The notes: generated by a model not told the origin, from the sequence alone. A stretch of 16,278 nt of DNA from CAYSPU01 sp964432995 (GCA_964432995.1 CAYSPU010000131.1:1-16278), one strand, 5' to 3'. Shown: positions 1 to 7,800, counted from the stretch's first letter. Program-made: numbers and translations.

Positions 1-13
1 CAACCTTGGACGA

Positions 14-1609
14 TTACCTGAACCCCCACTCACCCACAGATTCTGCTGACGAGGCCGAAATGGCACCGGTGCCGATTGTGACGGTTGTCAGACTGCTGCA
101 ATACGAGAACGCCCCATCACCGACACCGGTCACGCTGTTCGGAATCGTGACGCTGGTGAGGTTTGTGCAGGCAGAGAACGCCCAGGCTCCGATGTTGATG
201 AGGCTGTCAGGGATTGTAACGTTCGTCAGACCGCTGCAGTGTGAAAACGCCCAACCATCAATTACGAAGGCGCCGTCAGGGACAACCACGCTCGTCAAGC
301 TACTGCAGGCAGAGAACGCGTCCCAGCCGATGGTGATGACGCCGTTGGGGATCGTGATGTTCGTGAGGTTGGAGCAGCACCTGAAGGCGGATTGCCCGAT
401 GGTGCTGACACCGTTGGGGATCGTGACACTCGACAGGCCGCCGCAGTGAGTGAACGCCCATTCACCGATGTTCGTAACACCATGGGGCGCCGTATAGCTA
501 CCGAGTCTTCCCCCCGGGCACTGCTTGAGGGTAGTCTGGTGTCGATCGAACAGGACCCCGTCCCGACTACTATGGAAGGCGTTGTCCCCATCTACCGTTA
601 TCGCTGTTAACTTGCCGCACTTCCCGAATGCCTTGCGCGCAATGTTGGTCACGCTCTTGGGGATGATAATCGTGGTCAGACTGCCGCAAGAGTAGAACGC
701 ATCCTCACCGATGTCCCCCACGCTATCGGGGATCGTTACGCCGGTCAGGCTGCTACAGCCAAGGAACATGCCAAATCCGATGCTGCCGACGCCCTCGGAA
801 ATCACGACATTTGTCAGACCGGAGCAGTTGGCGAAAGCGTAGCCTCCAATGCTGGCGAGACCGCTGGGAAGGGTGACGGATGTGAGGTTAGTGCAGTTCA
901 GGAACGCCCGCCACCCGATGCTGGTTAAGGTGCTGGGGATCGCCATGCTAGACAGGCGGTAACAATCTGCGAACGCACTCTCCCCGATGTCTCTGACGCT
1001 CTCCGGGAGCGGCACATCGACGAGACTGGTGCACCGCGAGAACGCCTCGTCCCCGATGACGGTTGCGCGGGTAGGAATAGCGACACGGGTCAAGTTGCAG
1101 CAGGCGTGAAACGTCCCTTCCATGATGGTGGTAACAAGATTGGGAATTGTGACGCTCGTCAGGTTGGTGCACCACGAGAACGCGAAGGTGCCGATGCTGG
1201 CAACGCCATTGGGGATCGCGACGCCCCTAAGGCTGGAACAATAGGCGAACGCCGAATCCCCAATCTCGGAGACACCATCAGGAATCGTGACGTTGGTCAA
1301 ACCAGAGCAGATGGCAAAGGTGAACTCCCCAATGCGAGTGACACTGTCAGGAATCGAGACGCTGGCCAGGTTGGTGCAGTTGGCAAAAGCACCCCGTCCC
1401 AGCCTGGTGACCGGTAGTCCAGCGATGGTGTTCGGTATCGCCACGGCACCGCCCAGGCCGGAGTAACCTCTTATGGTGACGGCTACACCGTCCGTCGAGT
1501 AGGTGAAATCCCCATGATGCTCCGCGGCCGCGGGTTGGGCTCGCGCAAGCCAGAGGAAGGTCAGCAGCGCGCACAGAGCCCGTCCCGTCTTTGGCATGCC
1601 GCAGTTCAT
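14..1609 (-). CDS. Secreted BspA-like leucine-rich-repeat protein (LRR_5 family)
   Basis: Predicted exported protein of 531 aa made almost wholly of about 18 repeats of ~23 residues with the pattern VTIPxxVxxIGxxAFxxCxxLTx, the signature of BspA/TpLRR (LRR_5) proteins. Family members are surface or secreted binding proteins, and the ligand here cannot be read. A signal peptide is visible: basic start (PKTGR), hydrophobic ALCALLTFLWLA, then PAAA before EHH, with likely cleavage near residue 29. A mature N-terminal GDFTYSTDG..VTIRGYSG strand block precedes the repeats. One non-repeat island (about residues 336-371, containing SSRDGVLFD) interrupts the array after repeat 12, as is common in this family. 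I chose the ATG at 1609 because it puts the signal peptide at the N-terminus. An ATG at 1636 is in frame, and neither has a clear Shine-Dalgarno. The last repeat degenerates (TGAISASSAES) and ends at TAA with no PEP-CTERM, LPXTG or sorting domain. Divergent from the DUF1080 gene. Confidence 0.87.
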   Translation of the reverse strand: MNCGMPKTGRALCALLTFLWLARAQPAAAEHHGDFTYSTDGVAVTIRGYSGLGGAVAIPNTIAGLPVTRLGRGAFANCTNLASVSIPDSVTRIGEFTFAICSGLTNVTIPDGVSEIGDSAFAYCSSLRGVAIPNGVASIGTFAFSWCTNLTSVTIPNLVTTIMEGTFHACCNLTRVAIPTRATVIGDEAFSRCTSLVDVPLPESVRDIGESAFADCYRLSSMAIPSTLTSIGWRAFLNCTNLTSVTLPSGLASIGGYAFANCSGLTNVVISEGVGSIGFGMFLGCSSLTGVTIPDSVGDIGEDAFYSCGSLTTIIIPKSVTNIARKAFGKCGKLTAITVDGDNAFHSSRDGVLFDRHQTTLKQCPGGRLGSYTAPHGVTNIGEWAFTHCGGLSSVTIPNGVSTIGQSAFRCCSNLTNITIPNGVITIGWDAFSACSSLTSVVVPDGAFVIDGWAFSHCSGLTNVTIPDSLINIGAWAFSACTNLTSVTIPNSVTGVGDGAFSYCSSLTTVTIGTGAISASSAESVGEWGFR

Positions 1610-2016
1610 GGAATAGGATTCAAGCAAGCAGAACATGCGCCAACAAGCGGCTGGCGCCGACTAGCGCAGAGATGCCACCCGGAGGAATGCCACGGAAGCG
1701 CGCTGAAGTCGCACAATTCACCGTGATTCTGCGCTCTGTGCCGCACTTCCCAGCGGAAGCCCAGGCAAGAGGGCGGTGTTCTCAAACGGGTCGCTCGATG
1801 TTTCCGACTGCTCCTTGCGTGAATTTCACGCAAAACGCGTGAGAATTGTCACCGACTCGCGTCGCTCAGGCCGAAGGCGCGGCAAGGAGCGACCTCACGG
1901 CGACCGGACGCGGTAGAACCGGGCCGGGTGGTTCCTCTTCGACCCGACTGCCTCTTCCAAGGTTCGATTCCGCGCCTTGCTTGACCCCGCCGCGGTTGCC
2001 GGCCTAACCTCCCCCC
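1610..2016. other. Divergent intergenic region without a gene
   Basis: This ~407-bp spacer lies between the divergent starts of the LRR and DUF1080 genes and must hold both promoters. I see no convincing -35/-10 pair, no tRNA and no believable ORF. The one clear structure is the short perfect palindrome at 1815-1833, listed separately. The DUF1080 start is preceded by a C-rich run rather than a Shine-Dalgarno. Confidence 0.6.
1815..1833. repeat. Short perfect palindrome (8-bp arms, 3-nt centre)
   Basis: TTGCGTGA (1815-1822), centre ATT, then TCACGCAA (1826-1833) form a perfect inverted repeat. The sequence CTCCTTGCGTGAA at 1811-1823 resembles CTCCCTGCGTGAA inside the larger palindrome at 2774-2806, so the two may be relatives of one dispersed element. 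It could instead be an operator for either divergent gene. No T-run follows, so a terminator is unlikely. Confidence 0.55.
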
Positions 2017-2724
2017 ATGATGAAGGCCCAGAACCCAGTCGGTCAGAGGTGGGATTGGCGAACCTCTTCCGCCCTGTTGCTCGTCGGTGTGTTGGTGGCG
2101 GGGCGTCTGGCGGCGGCGGAGGCAACGCCGAGCGCGCTCGAGTCGGATCCGTCGGGTTGGGTGGACCTGATGCCGTCGGCCGATCTGAAGGGTTGGTCGC
2201 GCGTACCGGTTCCACCCGGTGCCACGCTCGGGCGGGCTCAATGGCATCTGGATGATTCGGGCGAAGTGCTGGTCTGCGATGGCGACGGCGGGCATGACAT
2301 GCTGCTCTTCGAGAAGGAATTTGGTGACGCGGTGTTCCACCTGGAATTCCGCTACACCAAGGTGGAAGGAAAGACCGGTTACAACAGCGGCGCCTACGTG
2401 CGGAACTCGAAGGACGGCGCTCTCTGGCATCAGGCTCAGTTTGGTGACGCCAACGGCGGGTATTTGTTCGGGGAAACGCCCGGCGCGGATGGGAAGAAGA
2501 AGTTCTTCATGCTCCAGAAAGAAGTGACGGATGGCCGGGTCAAGCCCGTCGGGGAATGGAACACGCTCGAGATCACGGCGCGGGGGAAGAACCTGACCCT
2601 GTGGGTGAATGGAGCGGTCACATGCCGGTTTGCCGACTGCGGCTGTCCGAGCGGCTTGGTGGGCGTGGAGGGTGAAGGCTACCGGATCGAGTTCCGGACC
2701 TTGAAGGTGAAACCGTTGCGCTGA
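2017..2724 (+). CDS. Secreted DUF1080 protein (3-keto-disaccharide hydrolase-like domain)
   Basis: Exported 235-aa protein with a single DUF1080 (3-keto-disaccharide hydrolase, concanavalin-like jelly-roll) domain. The family is abundant in Verrucomicrobia and Planctomycetes, where some members act on 3-keto-sugars; the substrate here is unknown. Visible features: signal peptide (basic QRWDWR, hydrophobic SSALLLVGVLVAG, cleavage near LAAAEA at about residue 35), the LMPSADLKGW block (51-60) that matches the family's LFDGxxLxGW opening, LEFRY (109-113) followed by NSGAYVRN (123-130), EWNTLEITARGKNLTLWVNG (180-199), and the closing EGEGYRIEFRTLKVKPL (218-234). Length fits a stand-alone single-domain member. 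Two adjacent ATG codons (2017, 2020) are both possible starts, and neither has a Shine-Dalgarno. It appears monocistronic, since a palindrome lies 50 bp downstream. Confidence 0.9.
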   Translation: MMKAQNPVGQRWDWRTSSALLLVGVLVAGRLAAAEATPSALESDPSGWVDLMPSADLKGWSRVPVPPGATLGRAQWHLDDSGEVLVCDGDGGHDMLLFEKEFGDAVFHLEFRYTKVEGKTGYNSGAYVRNSKDGALWHQAQFGDANGGYLFGETPGADGKKKFFMLQKEVTDGRVKPVGEWNTLEITARGKNLTLWVNGAVTCRFADCGCPSGLVGVEGEGYRIEFRTLKVKPLR

Positions 2725-2773
2725 GCAGCGGGGCAAGCCCTGGTTGCGCCCCGGCTCTGATCCGCTGCTAGCC

Positions 2774-2806
2774 CGGACATTTCACGCTCCCTGCGTGAAA
2801 TGTCCG
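2774..2806. repeat. Perfect palindrome, 14-bp arms and 5-nt loop
   Basis: CGGACATTTCACGC (2774-2787) and GCGTGAAATGTCCG (2793-2806) are exact reverse complements separated by TCCCT. It starts 50 bp after the DUF1080 stop. A transcript would fold into a very stable hairpin, but no U-tract follows, so it is either a factor-assisted transcript end or a REP-like dispersed palindrome. The shared CTCCYTGCGTGAA core with 1811-1823 favours the dispersed-element reading. Confidence 0.7.
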
Positions 2807-2899
2807 CCCGCAGGGCCCAGGGGCAGCGCCTGGACGCCATTCTTCCGGCATCTGCTCGTGCGTCATCCTGGCAACGACGGCAGCCTACCCGTGAACCGT

Positions 2900-2927
2900 A
2901 GCTCGGAGTCCGGAGCTCGGAGCTCGG
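2900..2927. repeat. 7-bp tandem repeat, four units
   Basis: Four consecutive 7-mers: AGCTCGG (2900-2906), AGTCCGG (2907-2913), AGCTCGG (2914-2920), AGCTCGG (2921-2927). Three are identical and the second differs at two positions. Non-coding, with no known role; such short arrays are prone to slippage. Confidence 0.65.
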
Positions 2928-2993
2928 GTGCATGGACCCAACGCGTGCGCTCAAGCGGACGGAGGCTTCCCATGAATCGTCAGCAGCAGGTAG

Positions 2994-3015
2994 GGACGCG
3001 CGGCTTCGCGCGTCC
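2994..3015. repeat. GC-rich hairpin, 9-bp stem and 4-nt loop
   Basis: GGACGCGCG (2994-3002), loop GCTT, CGCGCGTCC (3007-3015) is a perfect stem-loop. It sits about 50 bp before the HicB-like start. There is no T-run on either side, so it looks like a dispersed REP-type hairpin rather than an intrinsic terminator. Confidence 0.6.
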
Positions 3016-3065
3016 GCCCGTTGCGTACAGAGGCGTATACTTCTCACCATGCGGCAGGTGGAGTC

Positions 3066-3302
3066 ATGAAAGTGCAAGACCAGTATCTCCAGTTCGTGCG
3101 GTGGAGCGAGGAAGACCAGGCGTATGTGGGCTATTGTCCCGACCTGTTTCCGTGCGGCGGCGTTTGTCCTGGCCCGACGCCGGTCGAGGCGTTCACGCGT
3201 TTGTCGGAGATTGTGGAGGACACGGTGGCCACGGCGCTGGCCCAAGGCCTGACCCTGCCGCCGCCCAACACCCGTCCGATGCGCGAGGCGGTTTCCGCGT
3301 GA
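3066..3302 (+). CDS. Solitary HicB-like protein
   Basis: Small 78-aa protein with the partial RNase-H-like HicB fold: an opening strand (QYLQFVRWSEEDQAYVGYCPDL), a glycine-containing turn (FPCGGVCPG), a helix (PVEAFTRLSEIVEDTVATAL) and the PPPN end typical of HicB-type antitoxins. It has no C-terminal helix-turn-helix or ribbon-helix-helix extension. I chose the ATG at 3066 over an in-frame start at 3021 because AGGTGGAG sits just upstream and the domain begins here. HicB normally neutralises a HicA mRNA interferase, but no HicA-like ORF (~60-80 aa with a conserved histidine) lies within 300 bp on either side. It is therefore an orphan antitoxin or a HicB-fold protein with another role. The family call is fairly secure; a toxin-antitoxin function is not. 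Confidence 0.72.
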   Translation: MKVQDQYLQFVRWSEEDQAYVGYCPDLFPCGGVCPGPTPVEAFTRLSEIVEDTVATALAQGLTLPPPNTRPMREAVSA

Positions 3303-3326
3303 CGCGCGGCTGACCTCTTCGCGTTT

Positions 3327-3427
3327 GAATCTGTCTGCCCTGGTTCGGGATCTGGAGGGTTTCCCCCGGGGATGAGGAGTGCCTTGGGGATGGAAGTAGA
3401 TCCTTCACGGGGGAACCTCACGCCCGG
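3327..3427. repeat. Dispersed ~101-bp repeat, left copy
   Basis: This block recurs in the same orientation at 4590-4690. By manual alignment without gaps there are 11 mismatches in 101 positions, with the right-hand 68 bp (from GGTTTCCCCCGGGGATG onward) differing at only four. The unit holds an imperfect inverted repeat, GAGGGTTTCCCCC near the left and GGGGGAACCTC near the right, so it could fold into a bulged hairpin. It follows the HicB-like stop by 25 bp. Confidence 0.8.
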
Positions 3428-3559
3428 CCGCCAAGGAGCGGAAAGCGGTTTTGGCGGGAGCACCTGGCGACGAATGTGGGGAAGGGTCGGCGGGTGAACC
3501 GGGTGTTGACGGGCGCGGATGGCGTTGCGCCCGGGTTGCGGGCGTGCTAGAAGGGGAAC

Positions 3560-3910
3560 GTGAACTGGCACGAGGTTATCGACGAGCGCGCGATCGAGAT
3601 GGACCGGGTGGTAGCCCGCGAGTTGCGCGCGGATCCGTCCAAGCTGGGTCGCGTCGTGGCCTGGATCGAGCGGTTTCTTGCCGACCCGGACTACTCGGTT
3701 CATTCCAAGGATGCCCTAACTGAGTGGCTGGAGTTGATCCGCACTCGAGGGTTGCCCGGCGTTCTGGCGGCGCTGGAGGACCGCAGCGAGGAAGGTCAGC
3801 GGCTGCGCCAGAGCAGCCCGTTCGCGGTGATCATGCCGCAGGACGAACGACAGCGGATCCTGGCCCGCTATGAAGCGCTCCGACCTCGAACACATCTTGC
3901 GGGCGTGTAA
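3560..3910 (+). CDS. Unrecognised 116-aa protein, partner of the nucleotidyltransferase gene
   Basis: Soluble, mostly helical, charged protein with no signal peptide or membrane segment, and no domain I can name with confidence. Visible blocks are MNWHEVIDERAIEMDRVVA, ELRADPSKLGRVVAWIERFL, SKDALTEWLELIRTRGLPGV and a basic C-terminal part (RSEEGQRLRQSSPFAVIMPQ). Initiation at GTG 3560 is supported by AAGGGG a few bases upstream. Its last 41 bp overlap the start of the DUF6036-type nucleotidyltransferase gene, which suggests translational coupling and a two-gene module. From memory, similar short ORFs precede DUF6036 genes in other bacteria, which hints at an antitoxin- or partner-like role, but this is inference. 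This ORF is intact although its partner is broken. Confidence 0.65.
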   Translation: MNWHEVIDERAIEMDRVVARELRADPSKLGRVVAWIERFLADPDYSVHSKDALTEWLELIRTRGLPGVLAALEDRSEEGQRLRQSSPFAVIMPQDERQRILARYEALRPRTHLAGV

Positions 3911-4430
3911 AGGCACCACCGCGGAAACGGAGTTCATCGTCGTCGGCAGCCAGGCCATACTCGGCCGTTTCCCGGATGCGCCCCGCGTGCTGCGGCAGTC
4001 CATGGAGGTGGACGTCTATCCGAAGTCCCGCCCGGAGTTGTCGGAGATGATCGAGGGGAGTCTCGGCCGGTATTCCCAGTTCGACCGGATGTTTGGCTAC
4101 CACGCGGACGGCGTGTCCCCGGAGACCGCCACGTTGCCTCCGGGCTAGGAGAGCCGGTTGGTGAAGGTGAGCAACGACAACACAGGGGGTGCCGTGGGCT
4201 GGTGCCTGGACCCGCACGACCTGGCGTTCAGCAAGCTGGCGGCACGCCGGGCGAAGGACCTGGCATTCGTCGCCGCGCTGGTCCAGTACAAGATGATCTG
4301 ACCGTCGGTGATGGAGGAGTTCATCCAAGGGACGGCTGATAGCAACTTGCGCGCACGACTGGTGGAGGCTTGGTCCACATGCCGTGAGCAGGCAGCCCGG
4401 CTCGAGCCGAGGAGCGAAGGCGACGTCTGA
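3870..4430 (+). pseudogene. DUF6036-type nucleotidyltransferase gene broken by two in-frame stops
   Basis: The first 92 codons read as the N-terminal part of a DUF6036 nucleotidyltransferase-fold protein: FIVVGSQAILG carries the hG-S motif (G26, S27), and MEVDVYP carries the acidic metal-binding motif (E46, D48). TAG at 4146-4148 (codon 93) then interrupts. Past it, the same frame continues with family-like sequence (ESRLVKVSND, then GWCLDPHDLAFSKL and AKDLAF), is stopped again by TGA at 4299-4301 (codon 144), and then runs on through SVMEEFIQGTADSNLRARL to TGA 4428-4430. The restored length of 186 aa suits the family. Family members have tryptophan (TGG) where the TAG lies, so a G-to-A change explains the first stop. 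There is no frameshift, so the decay looks recent. The truncated product keeps the catalytic motifs and could still be made. Overlaps the upstream 116-aa gene by 41 bp. Confidence 0.8.
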
Positions 4431-4813
4431 CGCCTTCGACGAGGCTGGGCGCTCCGAGTTCATGTGTCCTGCGTCCGAAAACGGGGCAACCAGGAGCCCG
4501 AGCTGGCGTCGGCGTCTTGGCGGCTTGGCGCGAGAACTCCGAACCGCACGGGGAGACTCGGCATCCCCGGGGCGGTCTTGATCCCCGGGGAATCGGTCTG
4601 GTCTGGTTCACGGTGTGGAGGGTTTCCCCCGGGGATGAGGAGTGCCCCGGGGATGGAAGTGGATCCTTCACGGGGGAACCTCGCGCCCGGACACAAAGAC
4701 GCCAAGGGGATTGGGGGCGACCACGGAGTTCGATGCTCTTTGGGTCTCGACCACGGACGGGCGCGGATCCCGCGGATGCGATGGTGGCGCAGAAGCCCGG
4801 TCTGGATGCGGGT
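4431..4813. other. Convergent intergenic region with repeat remnants
   Basis: Spacer between the decayed nucleotidyltransferase gene and the convergent RND permease gene. It holds the right-hand copy of the ~101-bp repeat (4590-4690) and several CCCCGGGG palindromes. It also has GACGCCAAG-like motifs in both orientations (near 4511-4530 and 4698-4706) and, at its right edge, TTTATCCGTGTTGACCCGTGG (from 4813), which runs into the permease stop codon. I see no credible gene and no intrinsic terminator. Confidence 0.55.
4590..4690. repeat. Dispersed ~101-bp repeat, right copy
   Basis: Direct-orientation partner of 3327-3427, about 89% identical by eye. The two copies start 1263 bp apart, and the segment between them holds only the 116-aa ORF and the broken nucleotidyltransferase gene. 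The flanking sequence outside the 101 bp does not match between copies, which argues for an inserted or dispersed unit rather than duplication of a longer region. Confidence 0.8.
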
Positions 4814-7800
4814 TTATCCGTGTTGACCCGTGGTTTCCTGCCCTGCGGCCCCGGCGAATCGCGGCATGCCGGATCGGTGGTGAAGGACTCCGTGCAAGAG
4901 GCGGCTGACGGCCAGCCGGGCATCGTCGAACAGGGTGTAGAACACAGGCACGACGAGCAGGGTGAGGAGTGTGGCGGCGCTCAGGCCGCCGATGAGCGTG
5001 AGGCCAAAGCTCTTGTAGCTCAGCCCGATGTCGCTCGGTTCCTGCACGGTGAGCGGCACCATGCCGATGATCGTGGTGAGGGCGGTCATGACGATGGGGC
5101 GAAACCGCCGGTCGGCGGCCCGCAAGAGCGCCACCTGTCGGGGCATTCCTTCCGCCCGCAGTCGGAGGACGTAATCGAGCAGCACGATGGCGTTGTTGAC
5201 CACCACGCCGATCAGGAGGATGGCGCCGACGGCGCCGAGGAAGTCGATGTCGCGTCCGGTGGCGAGGTGGACCCAGGCGACGCCGATGCCGGCCAGCGGG
5301 ATGGTGGTGATGATCGAGAGCGGCAGGAGGAAGCTCTCGAAGAGGAATCCCATGAGCAGGTAGATGAAGACGATGGACAGCCCGCCGGCGAACATCATGT
5401 TGGAGAGTTCCTCGTTGACGGTGCGGATCTGGGCGGTGCCGAAGGTGACGCCCTCGGGCAGATCGATCTCGCGCTGGAGCGCCAGCAATCGTTCGCGCGC
5501 CGCCTTGGCCTCGGCCGGCTTGAGCTCCGCGGTGACCGCCCGACTGATCCGCTTGTTGAGGCGGAAGATGCCGCGCGGGGCGTTCATCACCTGGGCGTCG
5601 GTGACGGCCGACAGCGGCAGGAACCCGCCGCTCAGGGTGGGCACGCGGAACGACGAGAGGCGATCGAGGCTCTCGCGGTCCGCTTTTTGAAACCGGATGC
5701 GCACGGGGATTTCGCGGCCTTCGTAGTTGAACTTCGGCAGGGAACTGCCGCGCAGGGCGTAGCCCACGAGGCCGGCGACGACTTCCGGGCTGACCCCGCT
5801 GGCGCTGGCCCGGTCGCGGTCGATGACCAGCGCCAGTTCGGTGGGGGCGGCCTGCTCGTTCTCGCGGACGCCGAGCACGCCGGGCACCTGGCGGACGCGC
5901 GGTTCGAGTTCCTCGGCGACGCGGTCGAGCACGCGGGCGTCATCGCCCTCGAGTTGGAAGGTGAACACCTCGCGGCCTTTGGCTTCCTCGGCCCGGTTTT
6001 CTTCGCCGTAGAACAGCTTGATGCCGGGCTTCTGGGGCAGTTCGGCGAGCAGCTTCTCTCCCACCGACTTGGCGGACATGCGGTTGGTCCGGTCCTTGTC
6101 GAACCAGCCCTCGATCTGCCCGCCGCGCGCGAAGAACAGCGTGAAGTAGCCTTTGAAGCCGTAGTCCTGCTGGCGCTTCTCGAGCACCTTCTCCACCTCC
6201 CCAAAGTACTCCCCGAGATCGTTGAATCCGTATTCGGGGGAAGCCTGCACGCGGATAGTGAAGCTGGTCTGGTCCTCCTCCTGTTGCTCAACGAAGTCGA
6301 TTCGGTCCCGCGCCAGGAACGCCGTCCCCCCGATGGCCACGGCGATCAGCAGCACCAGCTCGAGCCGTCGCCGGAGGAAGAAGGCGAGGGCGTGGTTGTA
6401 GGCGTGGTTCACCCGCTCGAACGTGAAGGTGTAGAAGTGGCGGAGGCTGGCGTTGACGCGTTCGTGCATCCAGCGGAGCCACGAGGCGCGCTGGTGCATG
6501 CCGTCCGAGGGCAGGGTCAGGTAGACGCTGAGGGGGATGAAGACCAGGGCCACGCCGAGCGAGGCCAGCAGCGACACGGAGAGCGGCAGCGCCAGGCGCA
6601 TGAGGAAGAACTGGCCCTGGCCTTCCACGAGGGCGACCGGGACGAAGACGACGATGGTGGTCAGGGTGGCCAGGGTGATGGCCAGGGCGATCTCGCCGGC
6701 GCCGCGGATGCAGGCCTCGCGCCGGCCGAGGCCGTCCTTGTGGAAGCGGTGGATGTTCTCGGCGACGACGATCGAGTTGTCGACCAGCATGCCCACGGCG
6801 ATCACCAGGGCCAGCAGCGTGAGGATGTTCAACGTCTCCCCGCTGAAGAACATCACCACCAGGGCGATGAGCAGGGAGAGCGGGATCGAGAGCGTGATGA
6901 TGGCGGTGAGCCGGAACCGCCGCAGGAAGAGGAACAGCACCAGGGCGGCGAACGAACCGCCGATCAGCCCCCCTTGGATCAGGTTCCACAAGGACTCGGT
7001 CACCACGTCCCCCTGGTTGAAGAGGATCTCGAGGAACATGCCGCTCAGGCGCGGGTTGGCGCGCATGCGGTCGAACACCTCCTTGATCTGGCGGGTGACC
7101 TCCACGGCGTTGGCCTCGCCCTCTTTGAACACCACGGCCGCCACGGCTGGCTTGCTGTTCACCCGAACCGAGTAGCGCTTGTCCGGCTCCTCGTAGCGGA
7201 CGCGGGCGACGTCCTTCACCCGGACGGTCGGCGTCAGCCGGCGGTTCTCGAGCTCATCGAGCGAACGATAGGAAGCCAGGGAACGCAGCACCATCTTGCG
7301 GCCGGCGTCGCGCACATGCCCGCTGGCCATGGTGAAGTTGTCCCCGCCCAGGTCGCGCGCCAACTCGTAGAGGTTCAGGCCGTTGGCCTCCGCCAACTCC
7401 CGGTCCACCTCGATCAGCACCTCCTTCTCCTCCAGCGCGTCCACCTGGACGTTGGCCACGCCGTCCACCCGCTCGAGCGGCTGCAGCACCTCGCGCTTGA
7501 TGAGGTTGTAGGAGTCCGTCACCGACGGGTCGTAGGCCAGCCCAATCACCGCCACCGGAATGCCCGAGGCGTCCTGCTTCCGGATATACACCCGGTCCAC
7601 ATCCTCGGGAAACAGCAGCCGCGCCCGCTGGATCCGATCGCGCACCTCCCGATACGCCACGTCCATGTCCGTCCCCTGCTTGAACTCGAGGAAGACGCTG
7701 CTGCCGTGGACGGCGGACCACGAGTTGACCCGCTGCAGGCCGCGGACGGTGCTGAGTTCCTCCTCGAGCGGTTTGGTGATTTCCTCGAGCACTTCCTCCG

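Larger units (their letters stand above)
2725..3065. other. Repeat-rich intergenic spacer
   Basis: This 341-bp spacer between the DUF1080 and HicB-like genes holds three structures and no credible gene: a perfect 14-bp-arm palindrome (2774-2806), a four-unit 7-bp tandem repeat (2900-2927) and a 9-bp-stem GC hairpin (2994-3015). Each is listed separately. A -10-like TATACT lies at 3036-3041, just upstream of the HicB-like gene, but no matching -35 is visible, so it is not called as a promoter. Confidence 0.6.

Noticed and set aside
14..1609. 69-bp periodic DNA that could be mistaken for a CRISPR or VNTR array
   Set aside because: The period equals the 23-residue leucine-rich repeat, the units diverge at the nucleotide level, and there are no spacers.
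1961..1971. GGTTCGATTCC, resembling a tRNA T-arm
   Set aside because: The flanking bases do not form a 5-bp T-stem, and no acceptor, D-arm or anticodon arm can be built around it.
3036..3041. TATACT as a promoter -10 for the HicB-like gene
   Set aside because: No TTGACA-like hexamer lies 16-18 bp upstream, and that position is near the GC hairpin.
4146..4301. Recoding of TAG or TGA (pyrrolysine, selenocysteine or readthrough)
   Set aside because: Two different stop codons are involved, homologous families have Trp at the first site, and no SECIS-like or PYLIS-like structure is apparent. Nonsense mutation or sequencing error is simpler.
4464..4705. Short open frames over the 101-bp repeat copies, whose minus-strand translations resemble each other
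   Set aside because: The similarity simply follows from the DNA repeat. The frames have no ribosome-binding site and no family resemblance.
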